DNA of 64,000 nt from a bacterium SCSIO 12844 (GTDB lineage: Bacteria > Pseudomonadota > Gammaproteobacteria > Francisellales > Francisellaceae). The stretch's first letter is position 1. Each line of letters begins with the position of its first letter. The DNA lies in assembly GCA_024397935.1 (NCBI GenBank), contig CP073743.1, forward strand, positions 310,001 to 374,000. The letters run 5' to 3'. The position numbers and the translations under genes were made by a program. Under the pieces are notes generated by a model that saw only the letters and a list, made by a program, of their open reading frames with translations, did no database searches and was not told the origin of the DNA. Shown here in pieces: positions 47,273-57,234 of the stretch.

Positions 47273-47812
47273 ATGATTAGATTAAAAGATAAATATCATG
47301 AAAAAGTCGTACCAGCTTTACTAGAGAAGTTTGGTTATGAAAATGTCATGCAAGTGCCTAAGATTGAAAAAATCACTTTAAATATGGGTGTTGGTGAGGC
47401 AACTCGTGATAAGAAAGTAATGGATCATGCAGTAAGAGATTTAGAGGCGATTGCCGGTCAAAAAGTGATTGTGACTAAATCACGTAAATCAATTGCTGGT
47501 TTTAAAATTCGTGATGGTTGGCCGATTGGTTGTAAAGTAACATTACGTGGTGAGAGAATGTATGAGTTTTTTGATCGCTTAATTGCAGTTGCAATTCCAC
47601 GTGTTCGTGACTTCCGCGGTTTAAATAATAAATCATTCGATGGTCATGGTAATTACAGTATGGGAATGCGCGAGCAAATCGCTTTTCCAGAAATTGACTA
47701 TGACAAAATAGATGCAATTCGTGGTTTGGATATTACGATTACGACATCAGCTAAAACTGATGACGAAGGCCGCGCATTGCTTGAAGCATTTAACTTCCCG
47801 CTGAAGTCGTAA
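47273..47812 (+). CDS. rplE: 50S ribosomal protein L5
   Basis: 5S RNA-binding protein. The 179 residues match the E. coli length and include [76 protein letters not shown]. It lies ten bases after rplX. Confidence 0.98.
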   Translation: MIRLKDKYHEKVVPALLEKFGYENVMQVPKIEKITLNMGVGEATRDKKVMDHAVRDLEAIAGQKVIVTKSRKSIAGFKIRDGWPIGCKVTLRGERMYEFFDRLIAVAIPRVRDFRGLNNKSFDGHGNYSMGMREQIAFPEIDYDKIDAIRGLDITITTSAKTDDEGRALLEAFNFPLKS

Positions 47813-47828
47813 TAGGAGAATTGTTAAG

Positions 47829-48134
47829 ATGGCAAAAGCATCTATGGTAGAGCGTGAAAAGAAAAGAATGCGCTTAGTCGCTCGTTACAGTCAGAAGCGT
47901 AGTGAGTTAAGAGCAATTATTAAAAGCCCAAATGCCTCTGATGAGGAGAAATGGGAAGCGCAAGTTAAGTTACAAAAACTGCCAGTTGATTCATCATCGT
48001 CAAGATTACAAAGACGTTGTGAATTAACAGGTCGTCCGCATGGCGTTTATCGTAAGTTCAAATTAGGACGTAATAAATTGCGTGAACATGCGATGGTGGG
48101 TAATATTCCAGGCCTTAAAAAGGCTAGCTGGTAA
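47829..48134 (+). CDS. rpsN: 30S ribosomal protein S14 (zinc-free type)
   Basis: 101 residues with [86 protein letters not shown]. It has only one Cys in the usual zinc-ribbon place, so it is the long C-minus form. Its neighbour rpmJ in contrast keeps the zinc ligands. Confidence 0.97.
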   Translation: MAKASMVEREKKRMRLVARYSQKRSELRAIIKSPNASDEEKWEAQVKLQKLPVDSSSSRLQRRCELTGRPHGVYRKFKLGRNKLREHAMVGNIPGLKKASW

Positions 48135-48154
48135 TTTTAAAGAGGAATTACATT

Positions 48155-48547
48155 ATGAGTATGCAAGATCCTGTAGCAGATATGTTAACGCGTATTAGAA
48201 ATGCGCAGGCTGCTGGTAAAAAAGAGGTTTTAATTCCTTTGTCTAAGCATAAGGTTGCTTTGGCTGAATTATTGAAATCTGAAGGCTTTATCCGTGATGT
48301 GGTGGCTAATAATGAAGGCCATGGCAGTTTAACTGTTGTATTGAAATATCATCATGGAAAACCAGTGATTGAAATGTTAAAACGTATCAGTCGTCCTGGT
48401 CTTCGTATTTATAGAGCCGCTAATGAGTTACCTAAAGTTTATGGTGGCTTAGGTGTAGCAGTTGTATCTACATCAAAAGGGGTGATGAGTGACCGTGAGG
48501 CTCGTCGTTTAGGCTTAGGTGGCGAAGTAGTTTGCTACGTAGCGTAA
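48155..48547 (+). CDS. rpsH: 30S ribosomal protein S8
   Basis: Central-domain primary binder; in E. coli S8 represses the spc operon by binding near rplE. The 130 residues show [44 protein letters not shown] and [34 protein letters not shown]. Same length as E. coli. Confidence 0.98.
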   Translation: MSMQDPVADMLTRIRNAQAAGKKEVLIPLSKHKVALAELLKSEGFIRDVVANNEGHGSLTVVLKYHHGKPVIEMLKRISRPGLRIYRAANELPKVYGGLGVAVVSTSKGVMSDREARRLGLGGEVVCYVA

Positions 48548-48565
48548 TTTAGGAGAATAATAAAA

Positions 48566-49099
48566 ATGTCTAGAATCGCCAGAAGACCGGTTTCTATTCC
48601 AACAGGTACATCTGTTGAGATTAAAGGAAACGATCTAACCGTGAAAGGTGCTAAAGGTGTGTTATCACGCGCATTTAACCCTTTGGTTCGTATCGTTGAA
48701 AATGATAATCAGATCCAGGTTGAAGCAGTGAATAATAGCAAAGAAGCTAAAACACAGTCAGGTACTGCGCGTGCACTTCTAAACAACATGGTTGTCGGCG
48801 TAAGCCAAGGCTTTGAGAAAAAGTTGCAATTAGTTGGTGTTGGATATCGCGCAAAAGCACAAGGCAAACAAGTGAATTTAACATTGGGTTTTTCACATCC
48901 AATTAATCATTCACTGCCAGAAGGGGTAACAATTGAAACACCTTCGCAGACTGAAATTGTTCTAAAAAGTGCTGATAAGCAACTATTAGGTCAAGCTGCA
49001 TCTGATATCCGTGGTTATCGTCCGCCAGAACCCTACAAAGGCAAGGGTGTTCGCTATGCGGATGAGAGAATTGTTACTAAAGAAGCTAAGAAAAAATAA
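48566..49099 (+). CDS. rplF: 50S ribosomal protein L6
   Basis: Protein at the base of the L7/L12 stalk. The 177 residues (as in E. coli) show [56 protein letters not shown] and [30 protein letters not shown]. It precedes rplR by 11 bases. Confidence 0.98.
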   Translation: MSRIARRPVSIPTGTSVEIKGNDLTVKGAKGVLSRAFNPLVRIVENDNQIQVEAVNNSKEAKTQSGTARALLNNMVVGVSQGFEKKLQLVGVGYRAKAQGKQVNLTLGFSHPINHSLPEGVTIETPSQTEIVLKSADKQLLGQAASDIRGYRPPEPYKGKGVRYADERIVTKEAKKK

Positions 49100-49110
49100 G
49101 TGAGTTAACG

Positions 49111-49464
49111 ATGGATAAAAAACAAACTCGTTTACGTCGTGCAAAGCGCTTCCGTATGAAAGTAAAAGAATTAGAACAAGTGCGTCTGTGCGTTCATCGT
49201 ACACCACGTCATACTTACGCTCAGATTATTTCAGGCGATGGTTCTACTATATTAGCTGCAGCATCTACTTTAGAGAAAGACATTCGTTCTGCTTGTGATT
49301 ACACAGGTAATGTGAATGCTTCTGTTGTTGTCGGTGAACATATTGCTAAGCGTGCACTTGAGAAAGGTATTACTGAAGTCGCTTTTGATCGTTCAGGCTT
49401 TAAATATCATGGTCGTGTTAAAGCGCTTGCAGATAGTGCAAGAAAACATGGTTTGAAATTTTAA
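49111..49464 (+). CDS. rplR: 50S ribosomal protein L18
   Basis: 5S RNA-binding protein. The 117 residues show the basic N-terminus [50 protein letters not shown] and [43 protein letters not shown]. Confidence 0.98.
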   Translation: MDKKQTRLRRAKRFRMKVKELEQVRLCVHRTPRHTYAQIISGDGSTILAAASTLEKDIRSACDYTGNVNASVVVGEHIAKRALEKGITEVAFDRSGFKYHGRVKALADSARKHGLKF

Positions 49465-49488
49465 GAAATTAAGAAGGTTTAAGCGAAT

Positions 49489-49992
49489 ATGAATAATACA
49501 ACTGCACAAAAAACTGACGGTTTAATTGAGAAGCTAGTTACTGTTAATCGTCATGCTAAAACAGTCAAAGGTGGGCGTATTTTCAGCTTTGCTGCACTGA
49601 CTGTTGTTGGTGATGGGAAAGGTAGAATTGGCATTGGTCGTGGTAAATCACGTGAAGTGCCTGTTGCTATTCAAAAAGCAATGGAAAACGCTCGTCGTAA
49701 TATGGTAGAGATTGGTTTAAATGGAGATACATTATGGTATCCAATTAAATCAAAACATAGTGCTTCTAAAATTTATATGCAACCCGCTTCTAAAGGTACA
49801 GGTATTATTGCAGGTGGTGCAATGCGTGCTGTATTTGAAGTTATTGGTGTTCATAACGTTTTAGCTAAGGCTTATGGTTCAACTAATCCAGTTAATGTCG
49901 TACGTGCAACCGTTAAAGGTTTGCAAGCAATGAACTCTCCTGAAGAGATTGCTGATAAACGTGGCATATCGATTGAAGAAATTCAGGGGTAG
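49489..49992 (+). CDS. rpsE: 30S ribosomal protein S5
   Basis: Decoding-accuracy protein, 167 residues. [48 protein letters not shown] and [39 protein letters not shown] are conserved. The spectinomycin loop (KTVKGGR) looks wild type. rpmD starts five bases after the stop. Confidence 0.98.
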   Translation: MNNTTAQKTDGLIEKLVTVNRHAKTVKGGRIFSFAALTVVGDGKGRIGIGRGKSREVPVAIQKAMENARRNMVEIGLNGDTLWYPIKSKHSASKIYMQPASKGTGIIAGGAMRAVFEVIGVHNVLAKAYGSTNPVNVVRATVKGLQAMNSPEEIADKRGISIEEIQG

Positions 49993-49996
49993 GATA

Positions 49997-50179
49997 ATGG
50001 CTGAAAAAACAATTCAAGTGACATTAAAGCGTAGCTTAATTGGGCGCTTAAAAAAGCACTTAGCGACAGCAAGAGGTTTAGGGTTAAGAAAAATTAATCA
50101 AACGGTTGAAGTGTTAGATACACCTGAAAATCGTGGAATGATTAATCAAATTAGTTATATGGTCGAGGTTAAGGAGTAG
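49997..50179 (+). CDS. rpmD: 50S ribosomal protein L30
   Basis: 60 residues: [61 protein letters not shown] take the ATG at 49997 because a longer frame from 49949 only overlaps rpsE and has no family match. AGG precedes the start. It lies two bases before rplO. Confidence 0.97.
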   Translation: MAEKTIQVTLKRSLIGRLKKHLATARGLGLRKINQTVEVLDTPENRGMINQISYMVEVKE

Positions 50180-50181
50180 TC

Positions 50182-50613
50182 ATGCATTTAAATACTTTAG
50201 CGCCTGCTCCTGGTTCAAAGACGACTGCAAAGCGTGTTGGTCGTGGCATTGGCTCAGGTTTAGGTAAAACATCAGGGCGTGGCCATAAAGGTCAAAAAGC
50301 GCGTTCAGGTGGTTATCATAAAGTTGGCTTTGAAGGCGGTCAGATGCCAATTCAGCGTCGTTTACCTAAATTTGGTTTTAAATCAAGAAAATCATTCACA
50401 GTAGCTGAAATTCGTTTATCTGAATTAGCACTTGTTGAAGGTGATGTTGTTGATTTAGACACTTTAAAGCAAGCAGGTTTAATTCGTAAAGATATGCTTA
50501 GTGCACGTGTGATTGCAAGTGGTGAAGTAACAAAAGCAGTTCATGTTGTTGGTCTTCATTGTACTAAAGGGGCAAAAGCACAAATTGAGGCTGCTGGCGG
50601 AAAAGTTGAATAA
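50182..50613 (+). CDS. rplO: 50S ribosomal protein L15
   Basis: Late assembly protein, 143 residues. Glycine-rich N-terminus [48 protein letters not shown] is diagnostic. The secY start is 12 bases after its stop. Confidence 0.98.
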   Translation: MHLNTLAPAPGSKTTAKRVGRGIGSGLGKTSGRGHKGQKARSGGYHKVGFEGGQMPIQRRLPKFGFKSRKSFTVAEIRLSELALVEGDVVDLDTLKQAGLIRKDMLSARVIASGEVTKAVHVVGLHCTKGAKAQIEAAGGKVE

Positions 50614-50625
50614 ATAAGGCTTAAA

Positions 50626-51948
50626 ATGTCTAGACAAAAAAAGATGATGAATAAAGGCGGTGGATTAACAGAGTTAAAACACCGCCTTCTGTTTGTATTA
50701 ATAGGGATTATTGTGTTTCGGTTAGGGTCTTATATACCAGTTCCTGGTATTGATCCTCATCAGTTGTCACAGTTTTTTAGCGGGCAGGATAGCACTATTT
50801 TGGGCATGTTTAATATGTTCTCTGGTGGTGCACTATCTCGATTTACTATTTTTGCACTAGGCGTGATGCCTTATATTTCTGCATCAATTATTTTTCAACT
50901 ATTAACACAAGTTGTACCATCACTTGAAGAAATAAAAAAAGAAGGTGAATCAGGCAAGCGTAAAATTACTCAATATACTCGCTATGCAACCTTTGCCTTG
51001 GCATTATTTCAATCATTAGGTATTGCTAAATTTTTAGCGGGAAAAGGCCTAATTTTAGCAGGTGTTTCACCGATTATGTTCTATATTTCTGCGGTAGTTA
51101 CATTAACAACAGGTAGTATGTTTTTGATGTGGCTAGGTGAGCAAATGACAGAACGCGGTGTTGGTAATGGTATCTCTATGTTAATTTTCTCAGGTATTGT
51201 TGCAGGCTTACCAACGGCAATTGTTCATACCTTAGAGCAAACACAGCGTGGTGACTTATCTTTAATTGTATTACTGTTTATTGTCATTATTGTATTAGCA
51301 GTAACCGCTTTTGTTGTTTATATGGAGCGAGCTCAACGCAGAATTACGGTTAATTATGCCCGTAGACAACAAGGCCGTAAAATGTATGCACCACAAAGTA
51401 GCCATTTACCACTAAAAATTAATATGGCAGGTGTCATTCCGCCTATTTTTGCGTCATCAATTTTGCTATTTCCAGCAACAATTGGTCAATGGTTTGGTAG
51501 TGGAACTTCAGGATTAACATGGTTGGGTAAAATTGGACTGGCTTTAGCGCCAGGACAACCGTTATACTTAATCGTTTTTGCTATTGCAATTATATTTTTC
51601 TGCTTTTTTTATACGGCATTAGTCTTTAATCCTAAAGAAACAGCAGATAATTTAAAAAAATCTGGCGCATTTATACCAGGAATTAGACCTGGGGAGCAGA
51701 CAGCGAAGTATATTGATGCTACAATGAGTCGCTTGACTCTTGTTGGGTCAATTTATATAACGGCAGTTTGTTTATTACCATTAATTTTAATGCAGTTTTG
51801 GAGTGTGCCGTTTTATTTTGGTGGAACATCACTTTTAATTGTTGTTGTTGTAATCATGGACTTTATTGCTCAGGTTCAATCGCATATGATGTCAACAAAG
51901 TATGATTCACTATTGAAAAAAGCTAATTTAACGAGCTTTGGTAGATAA
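50626..51948 (+). CDS. secY: Protein translocase subunit SecY
   Basis: Channel subunit of the SecYEG translocon. 440 residues with ten membrane segments; [36 protein letters not shown]-like [42 protein letters not shown] and the loop-C5 block [20 protein letters not shown] are present. It sits between rplO and rpmJ as in E. coli. Confidence 0.98.
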   Translation: MSRQKKMMNKGGGLTELKHRLLFVLIGIIVFRLGSYIPVPGIDPHQLSQFFSGQDSTILGMFNMFSGGALSRFTIFALGVMPYISASIIFQLLTQVVPSLEEIKKEGESGKRKITQYTRYATFALALFQSLGIAKFLAGKGLILAGVSPIMFYISAVVTLTTGSMFLMWLGEQMTERGVGNGISMLIFSGIVAGLPTAIVHTLEQTQRGDLSLIVLLFIVIIVLAVTAFVVYMERAQRRITVNYARRQQGRKMYAPQSSHLPLKINMAGVIPPIFASSILLFPATIGQWFGSGTSGLTWLGKIGLALAPGQPLYLIVFAIAIIFFCFFYTALVFNPKETADNLKKSGAFIPGIRPGEQTAKYIDATMSRLTLVGSIYITAVCLLPLILMQFWSVPFYFGGTSLLIVVVVIMDFIAQVQSHMMSTKYDSLLKKANLTSFGR

Positions 51949-51961
51949 AGAGGATTTGATA

Positions 51962-52075
51962 ATGAAAGTAAGAGCATCTGTAAAAAAAATGTGCAGACAT
52001 TGCCGTACGATTCGTAGAAATGGCGTTGTACGTGTAATTTGCAGTGACCCAAGACATAAGCAAAGACAAGGTTAA
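51962..52075 (+). CDS. rpmJ: 50S ribosomal protein L36
   Basis: 37 residues ([20 protein letters not shown]..., ending [10 protein letters not shown]). The zinc ligands C11, C14, C27 and H32 are intact, so this is the zinc-binding C-plus form. AGAGGA lies eight bases before the ATG at 51962. It closes the spc group; rpsM follows after 101 bases. Confidence 0.96.
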   Translation: MKVRASVKKMCRHCRTIRRNGVVRVICSDPRHKQRQG

Positions 52076-52176
52076 TATTAATAATCTTGATTTTTTGATC
52101 AGTTTGTTATATCTTGAGTGATCTTTGCGTAGATGGGTAATAATTTTAACTAAAAAATAAACTAGGAGATTTGTGA
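52076..52176 (+). promoter_or_regulatory. Leader between rpmJ and rpsM
   Basis: 101 bases without a gene. GATCA at 52098 and TGATC near 52119 could pair, and the gap ends in TAGGAG before rpsM. In E. coli the alpha operon leader at this place is a pseudoknot bound by S4. I cannot confirm such a fold by eye. Confidence 0.3.
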
Positions 52177-52533
52177 ATGGCCCGTATAGCTGGCGTTAAT
52201 ATCCCAGATCATAAACATGCAGATATTGCACTGACTGCAATATATGGCATCGGTCGTCCGAGAGCTATAGAGATTTGTCAAGCGGTTAGTATTGATCCGC
52301 AAACTAAAATAAAAGAATTATCGGAAGAGCAGCTCGATGCATTGCGTAACGAGATTGGAAATTATACGGTAGAGGGTGATTTACGCCGTGAAGTATCAAT
52401 GAACATCAAACGTTTGATGGATTTAGGTACTTATCGTGGCCGTCGTCATCGTCGTAATTTGCCTGTTAGAGGACAGCGTACTAAAACGAATGCACGTACG
52501 CGTAAAGGGCCTCGTAAGCCGATTAGAGCGTAA
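52177..52533 (+). CDS. rpsM: 30S ribosomal protein S13
   Basis: Head protein in the B1 bridges; 118 residues as in E. coli. [34 protein letters not shown] and [37 protein letters not shown] are conserved. First gene of the alpha group (rpsM-rpsK-rpsD-rpoA-rplQ). Confidence 0.98.
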   Translation: MARIAGVNIPDHKHADIALTAIYGIGRPRAIEICQAVSIDPQTKIKELSEEQLDALRNEIGNYTVEGDLRREVSMNIKRLMDLGTYRGRRHRRNLPVRGQRTKTNARTRKGPRKPIRA

Positions 52534-52563
52534 GACAATAATAACGATAGGATAAATAGTGTT

Positions 52564-52959
52564 ATGGCAAAAACATCCAAAACTACATCTTCTCGTAAGA
52601 AGGTAAAACGCACCGTAGTTGACGCTATGGCGCATGTTCAAGCTTCATTTAATAACACCATTGTGACCATTACTGATCGTCAAGGTAATGCGCTTGCATG
52701 GGCTACTGCTGGCGGCAGTGGCTTTCGTGGTTCGCGTAAGAGTACGCCGTTTGCAGCGCAGGTTGCTGCAGAACGTGCAGGTACTCAAGCACAGGAGTTT
52801 GGTGTTAAAAATATTGACGTATTTATTAAAGGCCCAGGCCCTGGTCGTGAATCAGCGGTTAGAGCACTTAATGCGAAAGGATTTAAAATCACCAGTATTA
52901 CTGATGTGACACCTTTACCGCATAATGGTTGTCGTGCGCCTAAAAAGCGTCGTGTATAA
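52564..52959 (+). CDS. rpsK: 30S ribosomal protein S11
   Basis: Platform protein of 131 residues. [53 protein letters not shown] and [44 protein letters not shown] are conserved, the latter ending in the Asn-Gly that forms isoaspartate in E. coli. Confidence 0.98.
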   Translation: MAKTSKTTSSRKKVKRTVVDAMAHVQASFNNTIVTITDRQGNALAWATAGGSGFRGSRKSTPFAAQVAAERAGTQAQEFGVKNIDVFIKGPGPGRESAVRALNAKGFKITSITDVTPLPHNGCRAPKKRRV

Positions 52960-52977
52960 GAATGAGGTTATAAAATT

Positions 52978-53598
52978 ATGGCAAGATATTTAGGACCTAA
53001 GTGTAAACTTTCACGTCGCGAAGGCACTGATTTGTTTTTAAAAAGCGGCGTTAAACCATTTGAAGCAAAGTGTAGAGCTAATACAGCACCTGGTCAACAC
53101 GGTGCTAGACGTGCTCGTTTGTCGGATTATGGTTTGCAATTAAGAGAGAAACAAAAAGTTCGTCGTATTTATGGCGTACTAGAAAATCAATTCAGACGTT
53201 ATTATACTGAAGCGGCTCGCCGTAGAGGTAACACGGGTGAAAATTTATTAAAACTATTAGAAAACCGTCTTGATAATGTTGTTTATCGTATGGGATTTGG
53301 TGCGACTCGTGCTGAAGCTAGACAGCTTGTATCTCATCGTTCAATTTTAGTCAATGGTAAAAGCTGTAATATTCCTTCATACCAAGTAAATGTGGAGGAT
53401 GTTATTGCAATTAGAGAAAAATCTAAGAAACAATTGCGTATTCAAAATGCTATGGAATTATCTAAGCAACGTGTACCTGTTTCTTGGATTGAGATTGATG
53501 AAACGAAGATGGAAGGTGTTTTTAAAAGTGAGCCTGATCGTTCAGAATTATCAGCTGATATTAATGAACAGCTAATCATCGAGTTGTATTCAAAGTAA
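52978..53598 (+). CDS. rpsD: 30S ribosomal protein S4
   Basis: 16S primary binder; in E. coli the repressor of the alpha operon. The 206 residues match E. coli in length and show [23 protein letters not shown] and the S4 domain [35 protein letters not shown]. rpoA starts 37 bases on. Confidence 0.98.
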   Translation: MARYLGPKCKLSRREGTDLFLKSGVKPFEAKCRANTAPGQHGARRARLSDYGLQLREKQKVRRIYGVLENQFRRYYTEAARRRGNTGENLLKLLENRLDNVVYRMGFGATRAEARQLVSHRSILVNGKSCNIPSYQVNVEDVIAIREKSKKQLRIQNAMELSKQRVPVSWIEIDETKMEGVFKSEPDRSELSADINEQLIIELYSK

Positions 53599-53635
53599 AC
53601 TATTAACTTAAAACATAATTAAAAGAGGTCAATCC

Positions 53636-54616
53636 ATGTCAGAGTGTCCTACAGAGCTTTATAAACCAGAGCTGGGTGAAGCAGAGCTGATAGGTACCAA
53701 TCGTTATCGTGTGGCTTTATCACCGATTGCCGCTGGATTTGCTCATGTGCTTGGGAATTCATTGCGACGAGTACTTTTATCATCAATTCCAGGTGCTGCA
53801 GTTGTTGAAGCTCAAATTGATGGTGTACTGCATGAATATTCAACATTAGATGGTGTTCAAGAAGATGTTGTTGAAATTCTATTGAATTTAAAGCAACTAG
53901 CTGTACGACTAGAGCCAGGTTATGATGAAGTCTATTTGACAATTAATAAACAGGGACCATGTACAATTACAGCGGGAGATATTGAAACTTCAGGTAAAGC
54001 TGAAATTATTAATCCTGACTTTGTAATTGCTCATGTAACTAGTGATCGTGAGTTTGCGATGACTTTACGTTTATTGCAGCGTCGCCGTGGGTTTAGTGTT
54101 AATCAAGATGTCAATTTAGCTGAAAGTGAAGTTCGTCCTATTGGTGTGATGACTTTAGAGGCTGGATTTAATCCATTGTCTCAGTGTGCTTTTGAAGTTG
54201 AAGCTATCGATGGTAATAGTGAACTATTATCATTGTCTATTTCAACAAATGGTACGATTGATCCACGTGAAGCTGTTGAGCTTGCAATGACTTACTTGTA
54301 TGAGCAGGTATCTGTATTTGTTGATCTGAAAGCACCAATTGGTTTAGCAAAGCAAAGTGATACACCTGATGTTGATCCAGTGCTATTAAGACCAGTTGAT
54401 GATTTAGAGTTAACAGTTCGTTCTGCTAATTGTTTGAAAGCAGAGAATGTAAGATTTTTAGGTGACTTAGTACAATATACTGAGTCCGACTTGCTTAAGA
54501 TACCAAATCTTGGTCGCAAATCTTTGACTGAAATTAAAAGTATCTTATCTGAGCGAGGACTTTCTTTAGGCATGCGACTTGATAGTTGGCCACCTGAAGA
54601 GTTAATGGGTAAATAA
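53636..54616 (+). CDS. rpoA: RNA polymerase alpha subunit
   Basis: 326 residues, close to E. coli (329). The assembly domain has [53 protein letters not shown] and the C-terminal domain [55 protein letters not shown], including the DNA-binding Arg in VRSANCL. Nothing is missing. Francisella has a second rpoA elsewhere; this window cannot show whether that is true here. Confidence 0.98.
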   Translation: MSECPTELYKPELGEAELIGTNRYRVALSPIAAGFAHVLGNSLRRVLLSSIPGAAVVEAQIDGVLHEYSTLDGVQEDVVEILLNLKQLAVRLEPGYDEVYLTINKQGPCTITAGDIETSGKAEIINPDFVIAHVTSDREFAMTLRLLQRRRGFSVNQDVNLAESEVRPIGVMTLEAGFNPLSQCAFEVEAIDGNSELLSLSISTNGTIDPREAVELAMTYLYEQVSVFVDLKAPIGLAKQSDTPDVDPVLLRPVDDLELTVRSANCLKAENVRFLGDLVQYTESDLLKIPNLGRKSLTEIKSILSERGLSLGMRLDSWPPEELMGK

Positions 54617-54651
54617 ATAAGTAATAATTTTAACAAGAAGGAATATTACCA

Positions 54652-55086
54652 ATGCGTCATCAGAGAAAAAGCCGTAAGTTTGGACGTACTTCCAGCCATC
54701 GCCGTGCGATGTTTCGTAATATGACGGCATCTTTAATTAAACATGAGGTTATTAAAACAACCTTAGCTAAAGCTAAAGAATTACGTGGTGTTGTTGAGCC
54801 TTTAATTACATTAGCCAAACGTGAAACAGCTATTCGTCAGGATAAAGAGCTAACTGAACAACAGCGTAATGATAAAATTGTAGCACTTCGTCGCCTTGCA
54901 TTTGCAAGAATTCGTAACAAAGAAGCGGTTAAGCAGTTATTTGAAACATTAGGCCCTCGTTATAGTGAGCGTCAAGGTGGTTATACACGTGTTTTAAAAT
55001 GTGGTCATCGCTTTGGTGATTCAGCGCCTATGGCTTTTATTGAGTTAGTTGATCGCCCGATTGAAATTGAAGCTGACGAAGAATAA
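54652..55086 (+). CDS. rplQ: 50S ribosomal protein L17
   Basis: Protein near the tunnel exit. The 144 residues begin [45 protein letters not shown], and the C-terminus [25 protein letters not shown] is typical. It is longer than E. coli L17 (127), mainly in a middle insertion and an acidic tail. Last gene of the ribosomal block; a terminator follows at 55123. Confidence 0.97.
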   Translation: MRHQRKSRKFGRTSSHRRAMFRNMTASLIKHEVIKTTLAKAKELRGVVEPLITLAKRETAIRQDKELTEQQRNDKIVALRRLAFARIRNKEAVKQLFETLGPRYSERQGGYTRVLKCGHRFGDSAPMAFIELVDRPIEIEADEE

Positions 55087-55122
55087 TACTAAAATAAACT
55101 TTTCTTATTTAGAAAATTAATT

Positions 55123-55161
55123 AAAAGCTAAGTGTATTTTAATACATTTGGCTTTTTTTTT
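55123..55161 (+). terminator. Intrinsic terminator of the ribosomal block
   Basis: The stem AGCTAAGTGTATT (55126-55138) pairs with AATACATTTGGCT (55141-55153) through 13 pairs including two G-U, extended by three A-T pairs, and nine T follow from 55153. It lies 36 bases after the rplQ stop. Confidence 0.9.
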
Positions 55162-55182
55162 GCTTTTTACACTCTTTTTCAT

Positions 55183-55211
55183 TTGATAGTTGAGTTGCAT
55201 ATAGGTATACT
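55183..55211 (+). promoter_or_regulatory. Promoter of the Bcr/CflA-like MFS gene
   Basis: TTGATA, 17 bp, TATACT. The leader to the start codon would be about 130 bases. The -10 lies inside a perfect palindrome (next entry). Confidence 0.6.
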
Positions 55212-55220
55212 ATACCTATA
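55200..55220. promoter_or_regulatory. 21-bp perfect palindrome over the -10: operator
   Basis: Half-sites TATAGGTATA and TATACCTATA flank a central C. The site covers the -10 and start region of the promoter, the classical place for a repressor such as a TetR- or MarR-type drug sensor. No such regulator is adjacent. Confidence 0.6.
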
Positions 55221-55350
55221 GAATACGTGTGCCTTAACTATGTGTATAAAATTTATTTATCTGCATGATAAATTACATATATTTGATTTATTATAATGTT
55301 ATTATATCATCTATCAATTATAAAAATAAAATCGTTCAGGATTACATGAA

Positions 55351-56559
55351 ATGAATATAAATAAAAATTCAAATACAGATGCAAAAAAGCAAAATACAAT
55401 GTTTATAATTTTGTTATTATTTATGCCAGTTGTTGGTATGGCTGTTGATTTAGTCGCACCCTCATTACCGGCAATTAGTCAAAGCCTTAATTTATCAGAT
55501 GCACTAGTAAAAGGAGTAATATCACTTTATTTACTTGGCTATGCATTAGGTAATTTCTTTATTGGGTTTTTAACTGATGCAATTGGTAGGCAGAAACTTC
55601 TTCGTATTTCAATGTTTGCATTTGCAATTTTTAGTTTATTACCCGTTCTTTGGCCTGATGTAACAGTATTATTAATTTCACGGTTAGCTCAAGGGCTAGC
55701 CGTTGGTGCGGTTGCTGTATTAATTCGTGCTATTTTTTCTGATTCACTAGAGCCAGAACGCTTGGTTAAATTAGGACCAGTAATGGGGGCTATGTGGGGA
55801 TTAGGGCCTGTTATTGGCCCTGTTATTGGTGGTTACTTGCAATTTTATTTTAATTGGCAAGCAGGCTTTGTTTTTTTCTTACTGGTCGCTATTATGTTCT
55901 TTATAGCTATTTTTATGACTGTTCCAGAGACTATTGCTAAAAAGCAAACTTTAAGTCTTAAACAGATGAAAAGTAGCTTAAAAGAAGTATTAGGCCATGA
56001 TCTTTTTATGGCGTTGGTTATTTCTATGGGCATTACTTATGCGATGATTATTACCTTTCAAACCTTAGGTCCTTTTTTAATTCAAAATGTCTTTGGTCAT
56101 TCAGCTGCATATTTTGGTAAAATTGCCTTAATTATGGGGGCGGTATTTCTGCCATCTACTTTTCTATGCCGTTATTTATTAAAGCATTTCCAAGTAAAGA
56201 TATTGTTCTTAAGCACAGTACATATTATTGCGATTGTATTAGTCACTTTATTATTAATTAACCTATTTTTCCCTAATAGCTATGCAATATTATTAATTGC
56301 TAGTGTTTTAGTATTTTTTGTTTGTGGTTTTATTTTTCCTTTATCAATGGGTAAGGGTATGTCATTATTTCGCCATATTTCAGGTGCTGCAGCTGCTGTA
56401 ATGTATTTAGTGAATGTCTTAATTACAAGCTTAGTTTCATTTGTAGAGAGCTTTATCAATGCGGATGTGGTTATTGAAGTAGTGGTGATTTATAGTGCCT
56501 TGATGTTATTACTGGTGATCACCTATTGGTGGAAAATACATAAGAATTTGGAAAATTAA
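55351..56559 (+). CDS. MFS drug transporter, Bcr/CflA (DHA1) type
   Basis: 402 residues with twelve membrane segments. DLVAPSLPAISQSLNLSDALVKGVISLYLLGYALGNFFIGFLTDAIGRQKLLRISM is the DHA1/Bcr pattern and RALQGLAVGAVAVLIRAI-like SRLAQGLAVGAVAVLIRAIFSD is motif C region; GPVMGAMWGLGPVIGPVIGGYLQ is also diagnostic. Probably exports drugs or metabolites. An ATGAAATGA three-codon frame lies directly before the chosen ATG at 55351. A palindromic operator covers its promoter. Confidence 0.85.
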   Translation: MNINKNSNTDAKKQNTMFIILLLFMPVVGMAVDLVAPSLPAISQSLNLSDALVKGVISLYLLGYALGNFFIGFLTDAIGRQKLLRISMFAFAIFSLLPVLWPDVTVLLISRLAQGLAVGAVAVLIRAIFSDSLEPERLVKLGPVMGAMWGLGPVIGPVIGGYLQFYFNWQAGFVFFLLVAIMFFIAIFMTVPETIAKKQTLSLKQMKSSLKEVLGHDLFMALVISMGITYAMIITFQTLGPFLIQNVFGHSAAYFGKIALIMGAVFLPSTFLCRYLLKHFQVKILFLSTVHIIAIVLVTLLLINLFFPNSYAILLIASVLVFFVCGFIFPLSMGKGMSLFRHISGAAAAVMYLVNVLITSLVSFVESFINADVVIEVVVIYSALMLLLVITYWWKIHKNLEN

Positions 56560-56604
56560 AACCAAATTGAATATAATGGTTTATTTGTTTGGGGAAATGC
56601 TTTA

Positions 56605-57234
56605 GTGCTTGAGACGTTATTTACTTTAGGGCTTTTAAATTTATTGGCTGCTATGGGACCTGGTCCTGATTTTGCTGTTGTGATGAAAAACACCTTATTA
56701 TATGATCGTAAAGGTGGTATTTTTACAGCATTAGGTATAGCTTCTGCTATTTTAATTCACGTCAGCTACTGTTTGTTAGGTTTAGCTGCTTTAATTAGCC
56801 ATTCTGTATGGCTTTTTGATGCGGTAGCTATATTAGGTGGGAGTTATTTGGTTTATTTAGGTATAGGCGCATTAAAAGAAAAAGTAATACCCATGAAAGC
56901 TGTAGAATCGAATCGGCCACAAGCGCGTTTATTCTCACGCTTTAGTCTATATAGAGAAGGCTTTTTAACAAATTTATTAAACCCAAAATGCATTTTATTT
57001 TTTATTGCCATGTTTACGCTTATACCTTATCAAGACTTTGGTGTGGGGTTTGGTTTTGCTATTTTAATCGAATTATTTTTAATCGTATTTTTATGGTTTT
57101 GTACTTTAAGCTTTATTCTATCTTATCCTAAATTAAAAGCAAAACTTGATAAATATACGATTTATATAGTTAAAGTAACAGGCGTGATTTTAATCATGCT
57201 AGGGTTATTTTTGTGGGTTGAGATTTTTTTATAA
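56605..57234 (+). CDS. LysE/RhtB-family amino-acid exporter
   Basis: 209 residues with about six membrane segments. LLAAMGPGPDFAVVMKNTLLYDRKGGIFTALGIASAILIHVSYCLLG is the RhtB signature (G-P-G-P, then G-x-x-A). FLTNLLNPKCILFFIAMFT is the second landmark. Such proteins export homoserine, threonine or related amino acids. The start is GTG with GGGGA about nine bases upstream. It overlaps the convergent MFS gene by six bases; both stops lie in TTATAA. Confidence 0.88.
   Translation: MLETLFTLGLLNLLAAMGPGPDFAVVMKNTLLYDRKGGIFTALGIASAILIHVSYCLLGLAALISHSVWLFDAVAILGGSYLVYLGIGALKEKVIPMKAVESNRPQARLFSRFSLYREGFLTNLLNPKCILFFIAMFTLIPYQDFGVGFGFAILIELFLIVFLWFCTLSFILSYPKLKAKLDKYTIYIVKVTGVILIMLGLFLWVEIFL

Noticed and set aside
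52087-52112. TTGATT and TTATAT as an alpha-operon promoter
   Set aside because: The spacer is only 14 bases, too short for a sigma70 promoter.
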